From Methanofollis aquaemaris (lineage in GTDB: Archaea; Halobacteriota; Methanomicrobia; Methanomicrobiales; Methanofollaceae), in assembly GCF_017357525.1 (NCBI RefSeq), contig NZ_CP036172.1:2578561-2642560 (forward strand): a stretch of 64,000 nt of DNA. Reading direction: 5' to 3'. Shown in pieces: positions 52,697 through 61,399 of the stretch. A program made the translations under genes and the position numbers. The notes under the pieces are model-generated. The model ran no database searches. It was not told the origin of the DNA and worked only from the letters and a program-made list of their open reading frames with translations. The stretch's first letter is position 1, and each line of letters opens with the position of its first letter.

Positions 52697-53293
52697 ATGC
52701 GATGGCCCGGGTTCGTTCTTGCCGGCGGGATCGCCGCCCTCTTTCTCATCGTCAGCCTCAGGGCCGTCATGCAGGGCGGGCCTCCGCTCGGGCTTGCCAT
52801 CCGCCTCGTCGCCCTCAACGGCGTCCTCGCCCTCTCGGTCGCGGCGGCGATGACCCCCTTCCTCGGCGGGATCAGGGCCGTCTTCGGCCGCTCCTTCCTC
52901 ACCGTCCACCACCTCTTCGCCGTCGTCGGCCTCGCCGCCGTCATCCTCCACCCGGCGCTCGTCGCCATCAGGGCCGGCGACCTATCGGTCCTCGTCCCAT
53001 CCTTCGCCTCGTGGACCCTCTTCTGGACCTACGGCGGGCGGGTTGCTCTCATCCTCATCCCCATCGCCCTGGCGGCCGTCCTCCTCAGGAAGCGTTACCC
53101 CGCCTCGTGGCGGCCGTTTCATATGCTGATGTACGCCGCCCTTCTCCTCGTCGTTGTTCATGCGAACCTCATCGGCACCGACTTTGGCGATCCGGTCGTC
53201 CGGGTGGTAGTGAATGGCGCCTTTGTCGTGGTTGTGGGGGCTTTTGTGGCGAAGCGGTGGCGGGGGAGGAGGAAGAAGGTTGAGGGAAGATAG
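52697..53293 (+). CDS. Ferric-reductase-like (haem b) membrane protein
   Basis: 198 aa from the ATG at 52697 (an in-frame GTG at 52688 is possible). Five to six membrane helices. Histidine pairs typical of ferric reductase/MsrQ-type haem b binding occur in FLTVHHLFAVVGLAAVILHP and RPFHMLMYAALLLVVVHANL. There is no flavin or NAD-binding domain, so an electron donor must be separate. A TATA-like GTTTAAAC (52662-52669) lies about 28-35 nt upstream. Possible membrane electron transfer. Confidence 0.75.
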   Translation: MRWPGFVLAGGIAALFLIVSLRAVMQGGPPLGLAIRLVALNGVLALSVAAAMTPFLGGIRAVFGRSFLTVHHLFAVVGLAAVILHPALVAIRAGDLSVLVPSFASWTLFWTYGGRVALILIPIALAAVLLRKRYPASWRPFHMLMYAALLLVVVHANLIGTDFGDPVVRVVVNGAFVVVVGAFVAKRWRGRRKKVEGR

Positions 53294-53538
53294 GGAGGAA
53301 GTGGGAGATTCATTGTCTTCCTACGATCTCTTGCCGGATTGTTCACTCCCTGTATGAAATCAGCCTGGAGTTTTTCCAACAAAGTCCTCTTTCCTGTCTT
53401 TCATCATCGCCTCCATGACCTGCAGAGAATTCGCACAGAAGGGTCAAATATATCAATGGATCTATTCCTGGTGATGAATGCCAGGATCAATCCCCCAAAG
53501 GCGCAGGAAACCGCCGATGATGCTGGAGCGGGAAGAAC

Positions 53539-54096
53539 ATGAATATGGAATCCATTCCTGTTCTCGTGGGAATATTTCTTATATTCGGCGTGCCTTTGCT
53601 GCTCTTCGCGGCATATACCACCGTGCTCTATTATCTCATCCGGAAGATCCCAAATACCGCCGTCCGTATTCTCGCACCCCTCGGCATCGCCCTTCTGTTT
53701 CTCTTCGTCGAACTGGACAATCCATTTTTTATCCTTCAAGCACTGGCTGTCCTCCTGCCGTTTCCGCTCATCGAAGGCCATCTGCAGGCAAAGAGAAAAG
53801 GAGTCCCCGTCTTTATCTGTGTAACTCTGACGATGTTCTATGTGTTCATAACCGGGTTTGCGACCTTCATGAGTTATTCCGGGCCTGATAGTAGTGTGGG
53901 GCCGTTATTTTTCGATTTAATCCAGCCATGTCTCGATTCTTTCCAGAGCGACTATCTCTTCAAGGTCGTGTACAGGCTGATGCAATTTCTTGAAGCGATT
54001 CTTGTGGGGGTGGTGGTCTATGGGATACTTCTCGTTGCGTACAGAGTCAGGGGTATGATGGGCGGGTTAAAACAGTCCGATTCAAGAGATCAATAA
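53539..54096 (+). CDS. Polytopic membrane protein, unknown
   Basis: 185 aa with five or so hydrophobic segments (for example LVGIFLIFGVPLLLFAAYTT, ILAPLGIALLFLFVELDNPF, LVGVVVYGILLVAYRV). No family is recognised. Base composition is somewhat more AT-rich than the flanks. There is nothing else on either side within 240 and 145 bp, respectively. Confidence 0.65.
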   Translation: MNMESIPVLVGIFLIFGVPLLLFAAYTTVLYYLIRKIPNTAVRILAPLGIALLFLFVELDNPFFILQALAVLLPFPLIEGHLQAKRKGVPVFICVTLTMFYVFITGFATFMSYSGPDSSVGPLFFDLIQPCLDSFQSDYLFKVVYRLMQFLEAILVGVVVYGILLVAYRVRGMMGGLKQSDSRDQ

Positions 54097-54244
54097 TCTG
54101 GGATCTTCAGTGTTTTCATGATGGAAATATTCCCATGAAACACACCGTGGTGTTTTTCAAAGAATTGTCTGAAGTTCTGTTTCACCGGCGATTCTATCGA
54201 ACTTGAAAATTATTATTCGAGAGGATCTTATCCTGTGCCGGAGA

Positions 54245-55366
54245 TCATCTCATCCCTTCATCAATCCCCGCGAACGGGTCGAGCAACGCGCCGACCGGCA
54301 CCCCCCGCAGCGCCACCGCCGCCAGGGCGCCGACGACTCCCCGCCCGCCCTGGAGGAGGATGCCGCTTTCGGCCGCGAGGTTCCTCGCCTCGTCCTGGGT
54401 GACCCGCACCGAGCGTGCCCGCACCCCGAAGCCCCGGAGGGCCGGCAGGAGCCTGAACCCCTCCCTGACCGCAACCCCCCACTCAGGCGAGAGCGCCTCG
54501 GCCGAGACAAACCGGACCGCCCGCTCCGTGACCTCCTCGACCTTCATGGGCTCCACCGCGAGTTCGATATAACTGCACGAGTTCCCGGCCGTCCGCTCGG
54601 GCAGGTCGGGCTTGAGCATCGCCACCTGGTGACCGATCGGGATCACCCCCCTGATGGTGCTCAGATGCTGGAGGAGGGCGAGGGCCAGGGCAAAGGTCGC
54701 CCCCCCGCCCGGTGCGTCGGTATCATCGACCCCGATCCCGAGATGGACCAGGGCCCGCGTCCGCACCTCGCCCTCGATCGTCTGGCCGCGCTGCCGCGCC
54801 TCGACCCCGCAGACCCCCTCGGCCTCGGCCATCTGGTCGGTGAGCGAGTAGGCCGGGCCGCCGACGCATCGGATCCGCTGCACGATCTCGTCGCCCTCGC
54901 GCCTGATCCCGACCACCCCGACCGCCGGCAGGGGGGCAAGCCCGATCTCGACGCCGTCGTGCTCGGAGATGACCCCGCACTCGCGCAGCAGCGTGCCGTC
55001 CCGCTGCACATGGAGGAGCGGCCCGCCGGCCAGGGCATGATGATACGCGCAGAAGGCCGCACACCCGCTGCTCATGCACTCGTGATAGCACTCCACCAGG
55101 TCGCCGTCGACCGTCGTGAAGATCCGGCGGCACGCACTCGCCGGCAGGGCCGAGGCCGCTGCATAGATCGCCGGGTGCCGCCCGCGCCGCTCCTCCTTCT
55201 GCACGATACACCCCTCCTCAAAGAGTCTGGTCACCCAGTCCTGGACCGTGCTCCGCGGGAGCGTGCAGAGTTCCATCACCTCGGGGACCGTGAAGTGTCC
55301 CCTTTCCAGTGTCAGCCTGCGCATCACGGCGAGAAGTTCCCGCCGCCTCTCAATGACCCTCGACAT
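54245..55366 (-). CDS. wHTH protein with a TiaS / methanogenesis-marker-11-like domain
   Basis: 373 aa from the ATG at 55366 (MSRVIERRRELLAVMRRLTL). Residues 1-70 form a winged helix (FTVPEVMELCTLPRSTVQDW VTRLFEEG). A Cys-rich segment follows (LVECYHECMSSGCAAFCAYH). Residues about 215-373 have the ATP-binding signature of TiaS-like proteins, HLGIGVDDTDAPGGGATFAL, with later NSCSYIELAVEP and a Gly-rich end GGRGVVGALAAVALRGVPVG. TiaS modifies tRNA-Ile2 and marker 11 is a related methanogen protein of unknown role. The wHTH fusion suggests a regulator with a nucleotide-binding sensor domain. Its start overlaps the end of hom by 17 nt. Confidence 0.7.
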   Translation of the reverse strand: MSRVIERRRELLAVMRRLTLERGHFTVPEVMELCTLPRSTVQDWVTRLFEEGCIVQKEERRGRHPAIYAAASALPASACRRIFTTVDGDLVECYHECMSSGCAAFCAYHHALAGGPLLHVQRDGTLLRECGVISEHDGVEIGLAPLPAVGVVGIRREGDEIVQRIRCVGGPAYSLTDQMAEAEGVCGVEARQRGQTIEGEVRTRALVHLGIGVDDTDAPGGGATFALALALLQHLSTIRGVIPIGHQVAMLKPDLPERTAGNSCSYIELAVEPMKVEEVTERAVRFVSAEALSPEWGVAVREGFRLLPALRGFGVRARSVRVTQDEARNLAAESGILLQGGRGVVGALAAVALRGVPVGALLDPFAGIDEGMR

Positions 55367-56336
55367 GACAGTCTCTGATAAAGAGAAGATCGCCGATGAC
55401 CGCACTCGCCGTCTCGACCGACCCCGCCCCCTTCCCGACCTCGGTGACCGCTCCGGCAAGGTCGGTGACCACCGTCACCGCGTTGAGGTTGTCGCGGACG
55501 ACCAGCGGGTGCTTCTTCGGGAGGATCCTGGGGGATACCCTGAGCAGCCCCTTCTCAGGCACCACCTCACCGATGAGCCTGATGGTAGAGTTCTTTCTCC
55601 CGGCAAGAGAGAGGGCCTCCACCGTCAGGAGGTCGATGCCCGTGCAGTCGACGTCGGCCAGGGTGGCGCCGTTCTTCCAGATCGTATTGGCCAGGATGAC
55701 CAGTTTCAGGGCGGTGTCGATCCCCTTCACGTCGAAGGTCGGATCGGCCTCGGCATACCCCATCTCCCGCGCCTCGTCGAGGGCCTGCTCGTAGGTGAGC
55801 CCCTCGTCGGCCATCCTGGTAAGAATATAGTTGCAGGTGCCGTTCATGATCCCGTAGACCGCCTGGACCGTGTTCCCGGCAAGCCCGTGCTGCAGCGTCT
55901 GGATGATCGGGATCGCCCCGCAGACCGTCGCCTCGTAGCGGAGCTGCACCCCGTGCTCCCCGGCAAGGTCCATCAGTTCCCTGAACCTGAGCGCGAGCGG
56001 CCCCTTGTTCGAGGTGACCACATGCTTCCCCATCGAGAGGGCCATCCGGATCGCGGTGAGGCCCGGTTCCCCGCTCTTGATATCGGTGGGGGTCACCTCC
56101 ACCAGGACGTCGTACTCGCCGCGTTCCACGATCTCCATCGCAGAGATCGCCTGGTCGCCGCAGCATCCGGTCGTCTTCTTCTGTTCGAGGGCGGCCGCAA
56201 GATCGATACCCTCAGGCTCGATCAGCCCGCTCTTTGAATCGGCAAGCCCGGTGACCGTGAGCCCGAGCCCCTTCTCGGCGATCACCGAGACGACGCCGCG
56301 GCCGACCGACCCCATGCCAAGGACCGCGACTCTCAT
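55350..56336 (-). CDS. hom: Homoserine dehydrogenase
   Basis: 328 aa from the ATG at 56336. NAD(P)-binding Rossmann start VAVLGMGSVGRG, then VTSNKGPLA, YEATVCGAIPII, IMNGTCNYILTRM, AEADPTFDVKGIDTALKLVI and the catalytic Lys region. It reduces aspartate semialdehyde to homoserine for Thr/Met synthesis. No ACT domain is fused; the upstream gene supplies a separate one, overlapping by 4 nt. Confidence 0.95.
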   Translation of the reverse strand: MRVAVLGMGSVGRGVVSVIAEKGLGLTVTGLADSKSGLIEPEGIDLAAALEQKKTTGCCGDQAISAMEIVERGEYDVLVEVTPTDIKSGEPGLTAIRMALSMGKHVVTSNKGPLALRFRELMDLAGEHGVQLRYEATVCGAIPIIQTLQHGLAGNTVQAVYGIMNGTCNYILTRMADEGLTYEQALDEAREMGYAEADPTFDVKGIDTALKLVILANTIWKNGATLADVDCTGIDLLTVEALSLAGRKNSTIRLIGEVVPEKGLLRVSPRILPKKHPLVVRDNLNAVTVVTDLAGAVTEVGKGAGSVETASAVIGDLLFIRDCHVEGH

Positions 56337-56824
56337 GCGGCCTCCTCCATCGTCTCGACCATGAGCAGATCCTTCTCCCTGGCCACCGACCTGAGGCCCT
56401 CCATCGCACGCTCCATATTTTCCTCGTTGGTTGCAGATATTGTGAGGAGGGCCGACGAACGCTGGTTGATCCCCGGCATGGTCACATGCATCTCCACCAC
56501 CTCGGCATACCCCGTCTGATCGATCGAACCGACGGTGTCTGAGAGGTCGGTGTGCATGATATGCCCGATCATGATGACGCTCCGTTTCATCAGGAGACGT
56601 TCCTCGCCGATCCCCAGGATCGAGACCCCCCGCGCCTTGAGGATCTCGATGAGGTCGTCGAGGCGCTCGTCGGTGATCTCCAGGACCACCTGGACGATAC
56701 GCGTCTTCGGCCTCAGGGTGGGATCCCACTCATGGATCACCGCCATAATGTTCCCGCCGACCTCAGAAATCGGCTGCAGGGCGCCCACAAGTTGCCCGGG
56801 GGCATCTTTCACCTCGATCTTCAT
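56333..56824 (-). CDS. ACT-domain regulatory protein
   Basis: 163 aa from the ATG at 56824. Two ACT-type repeats: MKIEVKDAPGQLVGALQPIS ... VVLEITDERL, then a second (VEMHVTMPGINQRSSALLTI SATNEENMERAM). It probably binds an amino acid (threonine is a natural guess) and controls the homoserine dehydrogenase that it precedes. The genes overlap by ATGA. First gene of the three-gene operon. Confidence 0.9.
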   Translation of the reverse strand: MKIEVKDAPGQLVGALQPISEVGGNIMAVIHEWDPTLRPKTRIVQVVLEITDERLDDLIEILKARGVSILGIGEERLLMKRSVIMIGHIMHTDLSDTVGSIDQTGYAEVVEMHVTMPGINQRSSALLTISATNEENMERAMEGLRSVAREKDLLMVETMEEAA

Positions 56825-56936
56825 GGAAACCTGCAACAAACCACCGTTCTAATATTTACATCCCGGCAAAATAAGCCTTCCATAAGAGCGCACTCCGGGC
56901 ACCCCCGCGAACTGATCCTATATAATTCACATGAAA

Positions 56937-57147
56937 AATATATTTATAATCTTACTCCAAAGTTATAAACAACCAGAACAAAAGGTCCCTGCTCACTGTC
57001 AGAACACGAAAAAAATCTCGTTTTGGACATCTTATTTATGATGTTCAACATGGGTCCTGACAGAGTTTGGCAGAACACCTGCATTGTCCGGGTATACCTG
57101 TAATGCACCTGTAGTGGGGATCCAGAAACCGCTTAGCGGAGGTTTTC
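56937..57147 (+). promoter_or_regulatory. Promoter and leader of the glycine-betaine transporter operon
   Basis: Two TATA-like boxes, AATATATTTATAA (about 56937-56949) and TTATTTATG (57032-57040), precede proV. The leader has inverted TGCATT (57080-57085) and AATGCA (57102-57107), and the ribosome site GGAGG at 57138-57142. An osmotic operator is likely but not identified. Confidence 0.4.
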
Positions 57148-58365
57148 ATGGATCAGGAGATGGAAAAACCCAAACTCGTTATCAAATCGCTGTATAAAAT
57201 TTTCGGAAAACACCCCTCCGATGCAACCGCCCTCATCAAGGAAGGACGGTCCAAAGAAGAGATCCTGGAAAAGACCGGGCAGACCGTCGGTCTCAGGGAC
57301 GTCAACCTCTCGGTTGAAGAGGGTGAAATTTTTGTGGTCATGGGCCTCTCGGGTTCAGGTAAGTCCACTCTTCTCAGATGTGCAAACCGGCTCATCGACC
57401 CGACGTCGGGTGAGATCCTCATCGACGACACCGACATCGCTTCTCTTGATGAGGACGCACTCAGAGATGTGAGACGGAAGAAACTGGGTATGGTCTTCCA
57501 GAACTTTGCCCTCCTCCCCCACCGCAGCGTCATCGAGAATGTCGCCTTCGGCCTGGAAGTCCAGGGGATGCCTGAGGAAGAACGGATCGAGAAGGCAAAG
57601 AAGACCATCGAGATGGTCGGACTTGTCGGATATGAGGAGAGCATGCCGGATGCCCTCTCTGGCGGGATGAAGCAGCGGGTCGGTCTGGCCCGCGCCCTTG
57701 CGAGCGACCCCGACATCCTCCTGATGGACGAAGCCTTCAGCGCCCTCGACCCCATTATCAGGAGCGGGATGCAGGACGAACTCCTCGACCTCCAGAACGA
57801 ACTGAACAAGACGATTATCTTCGTGACCCACGACCTTGACGAGGCCCTCAAACTCGGGAACCGCATCGCCCTGATGAAGGACGGTGTCGTCGTCCAGGTC
57901 GGCACGCCCGAGGAGATCCTCACCTCGCCGGCCGACGAATATGTGACAAGTTTTGTCGCCGGGGTCGACATGACGAAGGTGCTCACCGCCGAGGGCGTCA
58001 TGAAGCCACCCGACCCGATGGTCTCGATCGTCTCCGGTCCCAGGGTCGCCCTGAAACTGATGGAAGACCATGGGATTTCGACGATCTTTGTGGTCGGGAA
58101 GGGGAGGATCCTGAAGGGTCTGGTAACCGTCGAGGACGCCATCGCGGCGGCACGCGCAAAGAAGACAAACCTCGAGGAGATCCTGATCACCGACACCCCG
58201 GTCACGAGCCCTGACACCCCGGTCCGCGACCTGATGGGCCTGGTGGCCACGAGCCAGTACCCGGTTGCGGTCGTCGATGGGTGCAACCGGTTCAAGGGCG
58301 TCATTGTCAGGGGTTCGCTCCTTGCCGCCCTGGATGTTGGCAACGGTGAGGAGGGAGAAGCATGA
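57148..58365 (+). CDS. proV: Glycine betaine/proline ABC transporter ATP-binding protein
   Basis: 405 aa. ProV/OpuAA type: N-terminal YKIFGKHPSDATALIKEGRS, Walker A GLSGSGKST, Q-loop, signature LSGGMKQRVGLARAL, Walker B ILLMDEAFSALDP. A C-terminal pair of CBS domains (about 270-395) acts in relatives as an ionic-strength sensor that activates transport. It couples to proW by ATGA. The system imports glycine betaine or a similar compatible solute. Confidence 0.95.
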   Translation: MDQEMEKPKLVIKSLYKIFGKHPSDATALIKEGRSKEEILEKTGQTVGLRDVNLSVEEGEIFVVMGLSGSGKSTLLRCANRLIDPTSGEILIDDTDIASLDEDALRDVRRKKLGMVFQNFALLPHRSVIENVAFGLEVQGMPEEERIEKAKKTIEMVGLVGYEESMPDALSGGMKQRVGLARALASDPDILLMDEAFSALDPIIRSGMQDELLDLQNELNKTIIFVTHDLDEALKLGNRIALMKDGVVVQVGTPEEILTSPADEYVTSFVAGVDMTKVLTAEGVMKPPDPMVSIVSGPRVALKLMEDHGISTIFVVGKGRILKGLVTVEDAIAAARAKKTNLEEILITDTPVTSPDTPVRDLMGLVATSQYPVAVVDGCNRFKGVIVRGSLLAALDVGNGEEGEA

Positions 58366-59216
58366 ACGAAACATTCGAACTCCCCAAGATCCCGCTCGGC
58401 GATGCGGTCGAGGCTCTTGTCGAGTGGATCGAGATCAACTTCGCCGTCATCCTGGACTGGATCAGCGACGGCCTGGACTGGATCATCAGCGGGATCAAAT
58501 TCCTTCTCCTCCTCCTGCCGCCGCCGGTCTTCATCGTCCTGACGGCGGTGCTCGTCTGGTTTGTCACCAAACGCGACACCAGACTTGCCATCGGTTCGGC
58601 GCTCGGGCTTCTGCTCATCTGGGACCTGCACCTCTGGACTCTGGCGATGGAGACACTTGCTCTGGTCCTGGCGTCCACGCTCTTTGCGCTCCTCATCGGG
58701 ATCCCGACCGGGATCTTTGCGGCGCGTTCAGAGACCGTGCACAAGATCGTCAAGCCGTGCCTCGACTTCATGCAGACGATGCCGGCCTTCGTCTACCTCA
58801 TCCCCGCGGTGGTCTTCTTCGGCCTTGGCAACGTGCCCGGCATGATCGCCACCGTCGTCTTTGCGATGCCGCCGGTGGTCAGACTCACCGCCCTCGGGAT
58901 CCAGCAGGTGCCCAGGGAACTGACCGAACTCGCCGACGCCTTCGGGACCACCGAGCGGCAGAAACTGGTCAAGGTGCAACTGCCGGTCGCCCTGCCGACG
59001 ATCATGGCCGGCATCAACCAGTGCATCATGATGGCCCTCTCGATGGTGGTCATCGCCGCCATGATCGGGGCCCAGGGTCTCGGTTACAAGGTGCTGGAGG
59101 GGATCCAGCGTCTCGACATCGGCCTCGGCTTCGAGGGCGGGCTTGCGATCGTGATCATCGCGATCATCCTCGACCGGGTGACCCAGAGCCTGGCTCCCGG
59201 GCCCATCGAACAATAA
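58362..59216 (+). CDS. proW: Glycine betaine ABC transporter permease
   Basis: 284 aa. Six or so membrane helices. N-terminal ELPKIPLGDAVEALVEWIE, later FMQTMPAFVYLIPAVVFFGL and the EAA-type loop LADAFGTTERQKLVKVQLPV ALPTIMAGINQ typical of ProW/OpuAB. It starts inside the proV stop codon and is followed by three genes for binding proteins. Confidence 0.95.
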   Translation: MNETFELPKIPLGDAVEALVEWIEINFAVILDWISDGLDWIISGIKFLLLLLPPPVFIVLTAVLVWFVTKRDTRLAIGSALGLLLIWDLHLWTLAMETLALVLASTLFALLIGIPTGIFAARSETVHKIVKPCLDFMQTMPAFVYLIPAVVFFGLGNVPGMIATVVFAMPPVVRLTALGIQQVPRELTELADAFGTTERQKLVKVQLPVALPTIMAGINQCIMMALSMVVIAAMIGAQGLGYKVLEGIQRLDIGLGFEGGLAIVIIAIILDRVTQSLAPGPIEQ

Positions 59217-59231
59217 CAACCAGTGATATCC

Positions 59232-60116
59232 ATGAAACAGCACAACACAATCGGAATGATCCTCTGCGGTTTCCTGGCCGTTGCACTCGTCCTCAGCGCC
59301 GGGTGCACCGCCACCGGGGACACAGGAACACAGCCTTCAGAACAGAAATCGATCTCCATCGGGTATGTCCTCTGGGACTCCGAGATCGCGAGCACCAACG
59401 TGCTCAAGCAGGTCTTCGAGCAGGCAGGGTATGACGTCACCATCACCGCCGTCGACGCCGCACCCCTCTACCAGGCCGTCGCCAGCGGCGACGTGGACTG
59501 CACCGTCTCGGCCTGGCTCCCCAGGACTCAGGAAGCCTATATGGACGAGTTCGGGGATCGGCTCGACTTTGTCGGGAAGAACCTCGAAGGTGCGAAGATC
59601 GGCATGGTCGTCCCGAGTTATGTGACCATCGATTCCATCGAGGAGATGAACGGGGTCAAGGACCAGTTCAGCGGGAAGATCGTCGGCATCGACGCGGGTG
59701 CCGGAGTCATGAAGACGACCGAGGACGCAATCGAGGCATATGATCTCGAGTACGATCTCATCTACAGTTCGAGCGCCGGCATGGCCTCGGCCCTGAAGAA
59801 GTCGGTCGATCGGGCCGAATGGGTCGTGGTCACCGGGTGGACGCCACACTGGATGTTCGCCCGCTGGGACCTGAAGTACCTCGATGACCCGAAGGGGGTC
59901 TACGGCGGCGAGGAGTACATCGGCACGCTGGCCAGGAAGGGCCTCGCCGGAGACGACCCCGAGGCCTACGGGATCCTGAAGCGCTTCCACTGGACTCCTG
60001 AAGACATGGAGTCGGTGATGCTTGATATCGAGGACGGTATGTCTCATGAAGACGCTGCACAGAAGTGGATCGACGCCCACCCGGACCAGGTTAACACCTG
60101 GCTGGGTAAGGCATAA
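59232..60116 (+). CDS. proX: Glycine betaine-binding lipoprotein, copy 1
   Basis: 294 aa from the ATG at 59232. Lipobox LSAGC. OpuAC-type fold: SISIGYVLWDSEIASTNVLK, CTVSAWLPRTQEAYMDEFGD, VVPSYVTIDSIEEMNGVKDQ, VVTGWTPHWMFARWDLKYLD. The tryptophans of SAWLP and GWTPHW are expected to cage the betaine cation. The copies at 60257 and 61400 are close paralogs. After the stop lies a remnant of a protease gene (60137-60235). Confidence 0.93.
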   Translation: MKQHNTIGMILCGFLAVALVLSAGCTATGDTGTQPSEQKSISIGYVLWDSEIASTNVLKQVFEQAGYDVTITAVDAAPLYQAVASGDVDCTVSAWLPRTQEAYMDEFGDRLDFVGKNLEGAKIGMVVPSYVTIDSIEEMNGVKDQFSGKIVGIDAGAGVMKTTEDAIEAYDLEYDLIYSSSAGMASALKKSVDRAEWVVVTGWTPHWMFARWDLKYLDDPKGVYGGEEYIGTLARKGLAGDDPEAYGILKRFHWTPEDMESVMLDIEDGMSHEDAAQKWIDAHPDQVNTWLGKA

Positions 60117-60136
60117 TACTCCTTTTTCTTGCCCCA

Positions 60137-60235
60137 CTGAAGGTTCTGACCCTCGTCTGCTGTATGCCCGGTACGAGCAACGACGACGTTGGACATCTCT
60201 TTCGTGAGGCCCTGGCACTCCTGCGTGCCACCTGA
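60137..60235 (+). pseudogene. N-terminal stub of a hydrogenase-maturation-protease gene
   Basis: 32 codons reading LKVLTLVCCMPGTSNDDVGH LFREALALL to a TGA. It aligns without gaps with the start of the intact protease at 62322 (KVRVIACGNPYMGNDGVGHA VMETL). No start codon or remaining body exists; it is truncated after about 30 residues and has diverged strongly. It occupies the same position after binding protein copy 1 as the intact gene does after copy 3. Confidence 0.6.
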
Positions 60236-60256
60236 TGAACACATTTTGCATCCTGA

Positions 60257-61153
60257 ATGATGAACATGAAAAAAACCAGCATAATTATGGTCTTTTGCCT
60301 CCTGGCCGTTGTTGCACTTGTCCTCACCGCCGGATGCACCTGCACCGGGGGGGCACCGCCTTCAGAACAGAAATCGATTTCTATCGGCTATGTCCTCTGG
60401 GACTCCGAGATCGCGAGTACCAACGTGATCAAGCAGGTCTTCGAGCAGGCCGGCTACGACGTCACCATCACCGCCGTCGATACCGCTCCGCTCTTCGAAG
60501 GGCTTGCAAAGGGAGACATCGACTGTTCGGTCTCGGGATGGCTCCCGGTGACGCAGAACGTGTACTGGGAGAAATATGGGGATCGGATCGACCTGGTCAG
60601 GAAGAACCTCGAAGGCGGGGCGTTCATCGGCCTGGTTGTCCCGTCCTATGTGACTGTCGACTCGGTGGAAGACCTCAATGACCCTGTGGTCAGGGAGAAG
60701 TTCGGCGGGAAGGTCTATGGGATCGACCCGGGTTCGGGGACCATGCACACGGCCGAAAAACTGATCGAAGCGTACGATCTGGATTACGAACTCGTCCCGA
60801 GTTCGACCGCCGGGATGGTCAGCGCCCTGAAGAGAGGGATCGACCGCAACGAGTGGGTGGTGGTCACCGGGTGGACGCCGCACTGGAAGTTCGCCCGCTG
60901 GGATTTGAAGTTCCTGGACGAGCCGCGTGACGTCTTCGGGAAGAACGAATATATCGCCACCTTTGCACGGCAGGGTCTGGCCGAAGATGATCCCGAAGCC
61001 TACGGGATCCTGGAACGTTTCCACTGGACCGCCGAGGACATGAACAGCGTGATGCTCGATATCGAAGAGGGCATGACGCCCGAAGACGCCGCACAGAAGT
61101 GGATCGACGCCCACCCCGAAGAGGTCAAGGCCTGGATCGGGATAGCGGCCTAA
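60257..61153 (+). CDS. proX: Glycine betaine-binding lipoprotein, copy 2
   Basis: 298 aa (alternative ATGs at 60260 and 60266). Lipobox LTAGC. Same motif order as copy 1: SISIGYVLWDSEIASTNVIK, CSVSGWLPVTQNVYWEKYGD, VVPSYVTVDSVEDLNDPVVR, VVTGWTPHWKFARWDLKFLD. The mature sequences are closely similar but the binding-site region SGWLPVTQN differs from SAWLPRTQE and SSWLPRTHG. A second protease stub follows. Confidence 0.93.
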   Translation: MMNMKKTSIIMVFCLLAVVALVLTAGCTCTGGAPPSEQKSISIGYVLWDSEIASTNVIKQVFEQAGYDVTITAVDTAPLFEGLAKGDIDCSVSGWLPVTQNVYWEKYGDRIDLVRKNLEGGAFIGLVVPSYVTVDSVEDLNDPVVREKFGGKVYGIDPGSGTMHTAEKLIEAYDLDYELVPSSTAGMVSALKRGIDRNEWVVVTGWTPHWKFARWDLKFLDEPRDVFGKNEYIATFARQGLAEDDPEAYGILERFHWTAEDMNSVMLDIEEGMTPEDAAQKWIDAHPEEVKAWIGIAA

Positions 61154-61191
61154 AATGTAAAGATATAATAATTACGACTCCCTTTTTTCTG

Positions 61192-61326
61192 GTGAAGGTC
61201 CGGGTCATCGCCTGCTGCACCCTGCATCTGGGCAACGACGGTGTCGGACGCGCTGTTGTGAGGACGGTTTTCCCTGCTCATACCTTTGAGCCGATGATCG
61301 TTGTGAGCAGTCTCGGCGGGTTTTGA
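61192..61326 (+). pseudogene. Second truncated protease copy
   Basis: Starts GTGAAGGTCCGGGTCATCGC, as in the intact gene at 62322 apart from its first base. It reads VKVRVIACCTLHLGNDGVGR AVVRTVFPAHTFEPMIVVSS LGGF to a TGA, 44 codons. It corresponds to residues 1-44 of the intact protease (MKVRVIACGNPYMGNDGVGH), with GNP changed to CTL. It is frame-preserving but stops at the position of GGFGLIP in the full gene. Older identity is clear at DNA level in the first 30 nt. Confidence 0.7.
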
Positions 61327-61399
61327 TGATCTCTCCTGACCGGAGGGCCCGGACCCTGTGCCCGGAGACACCACGAAAAACTCTGGAAAGGTGTAATGT

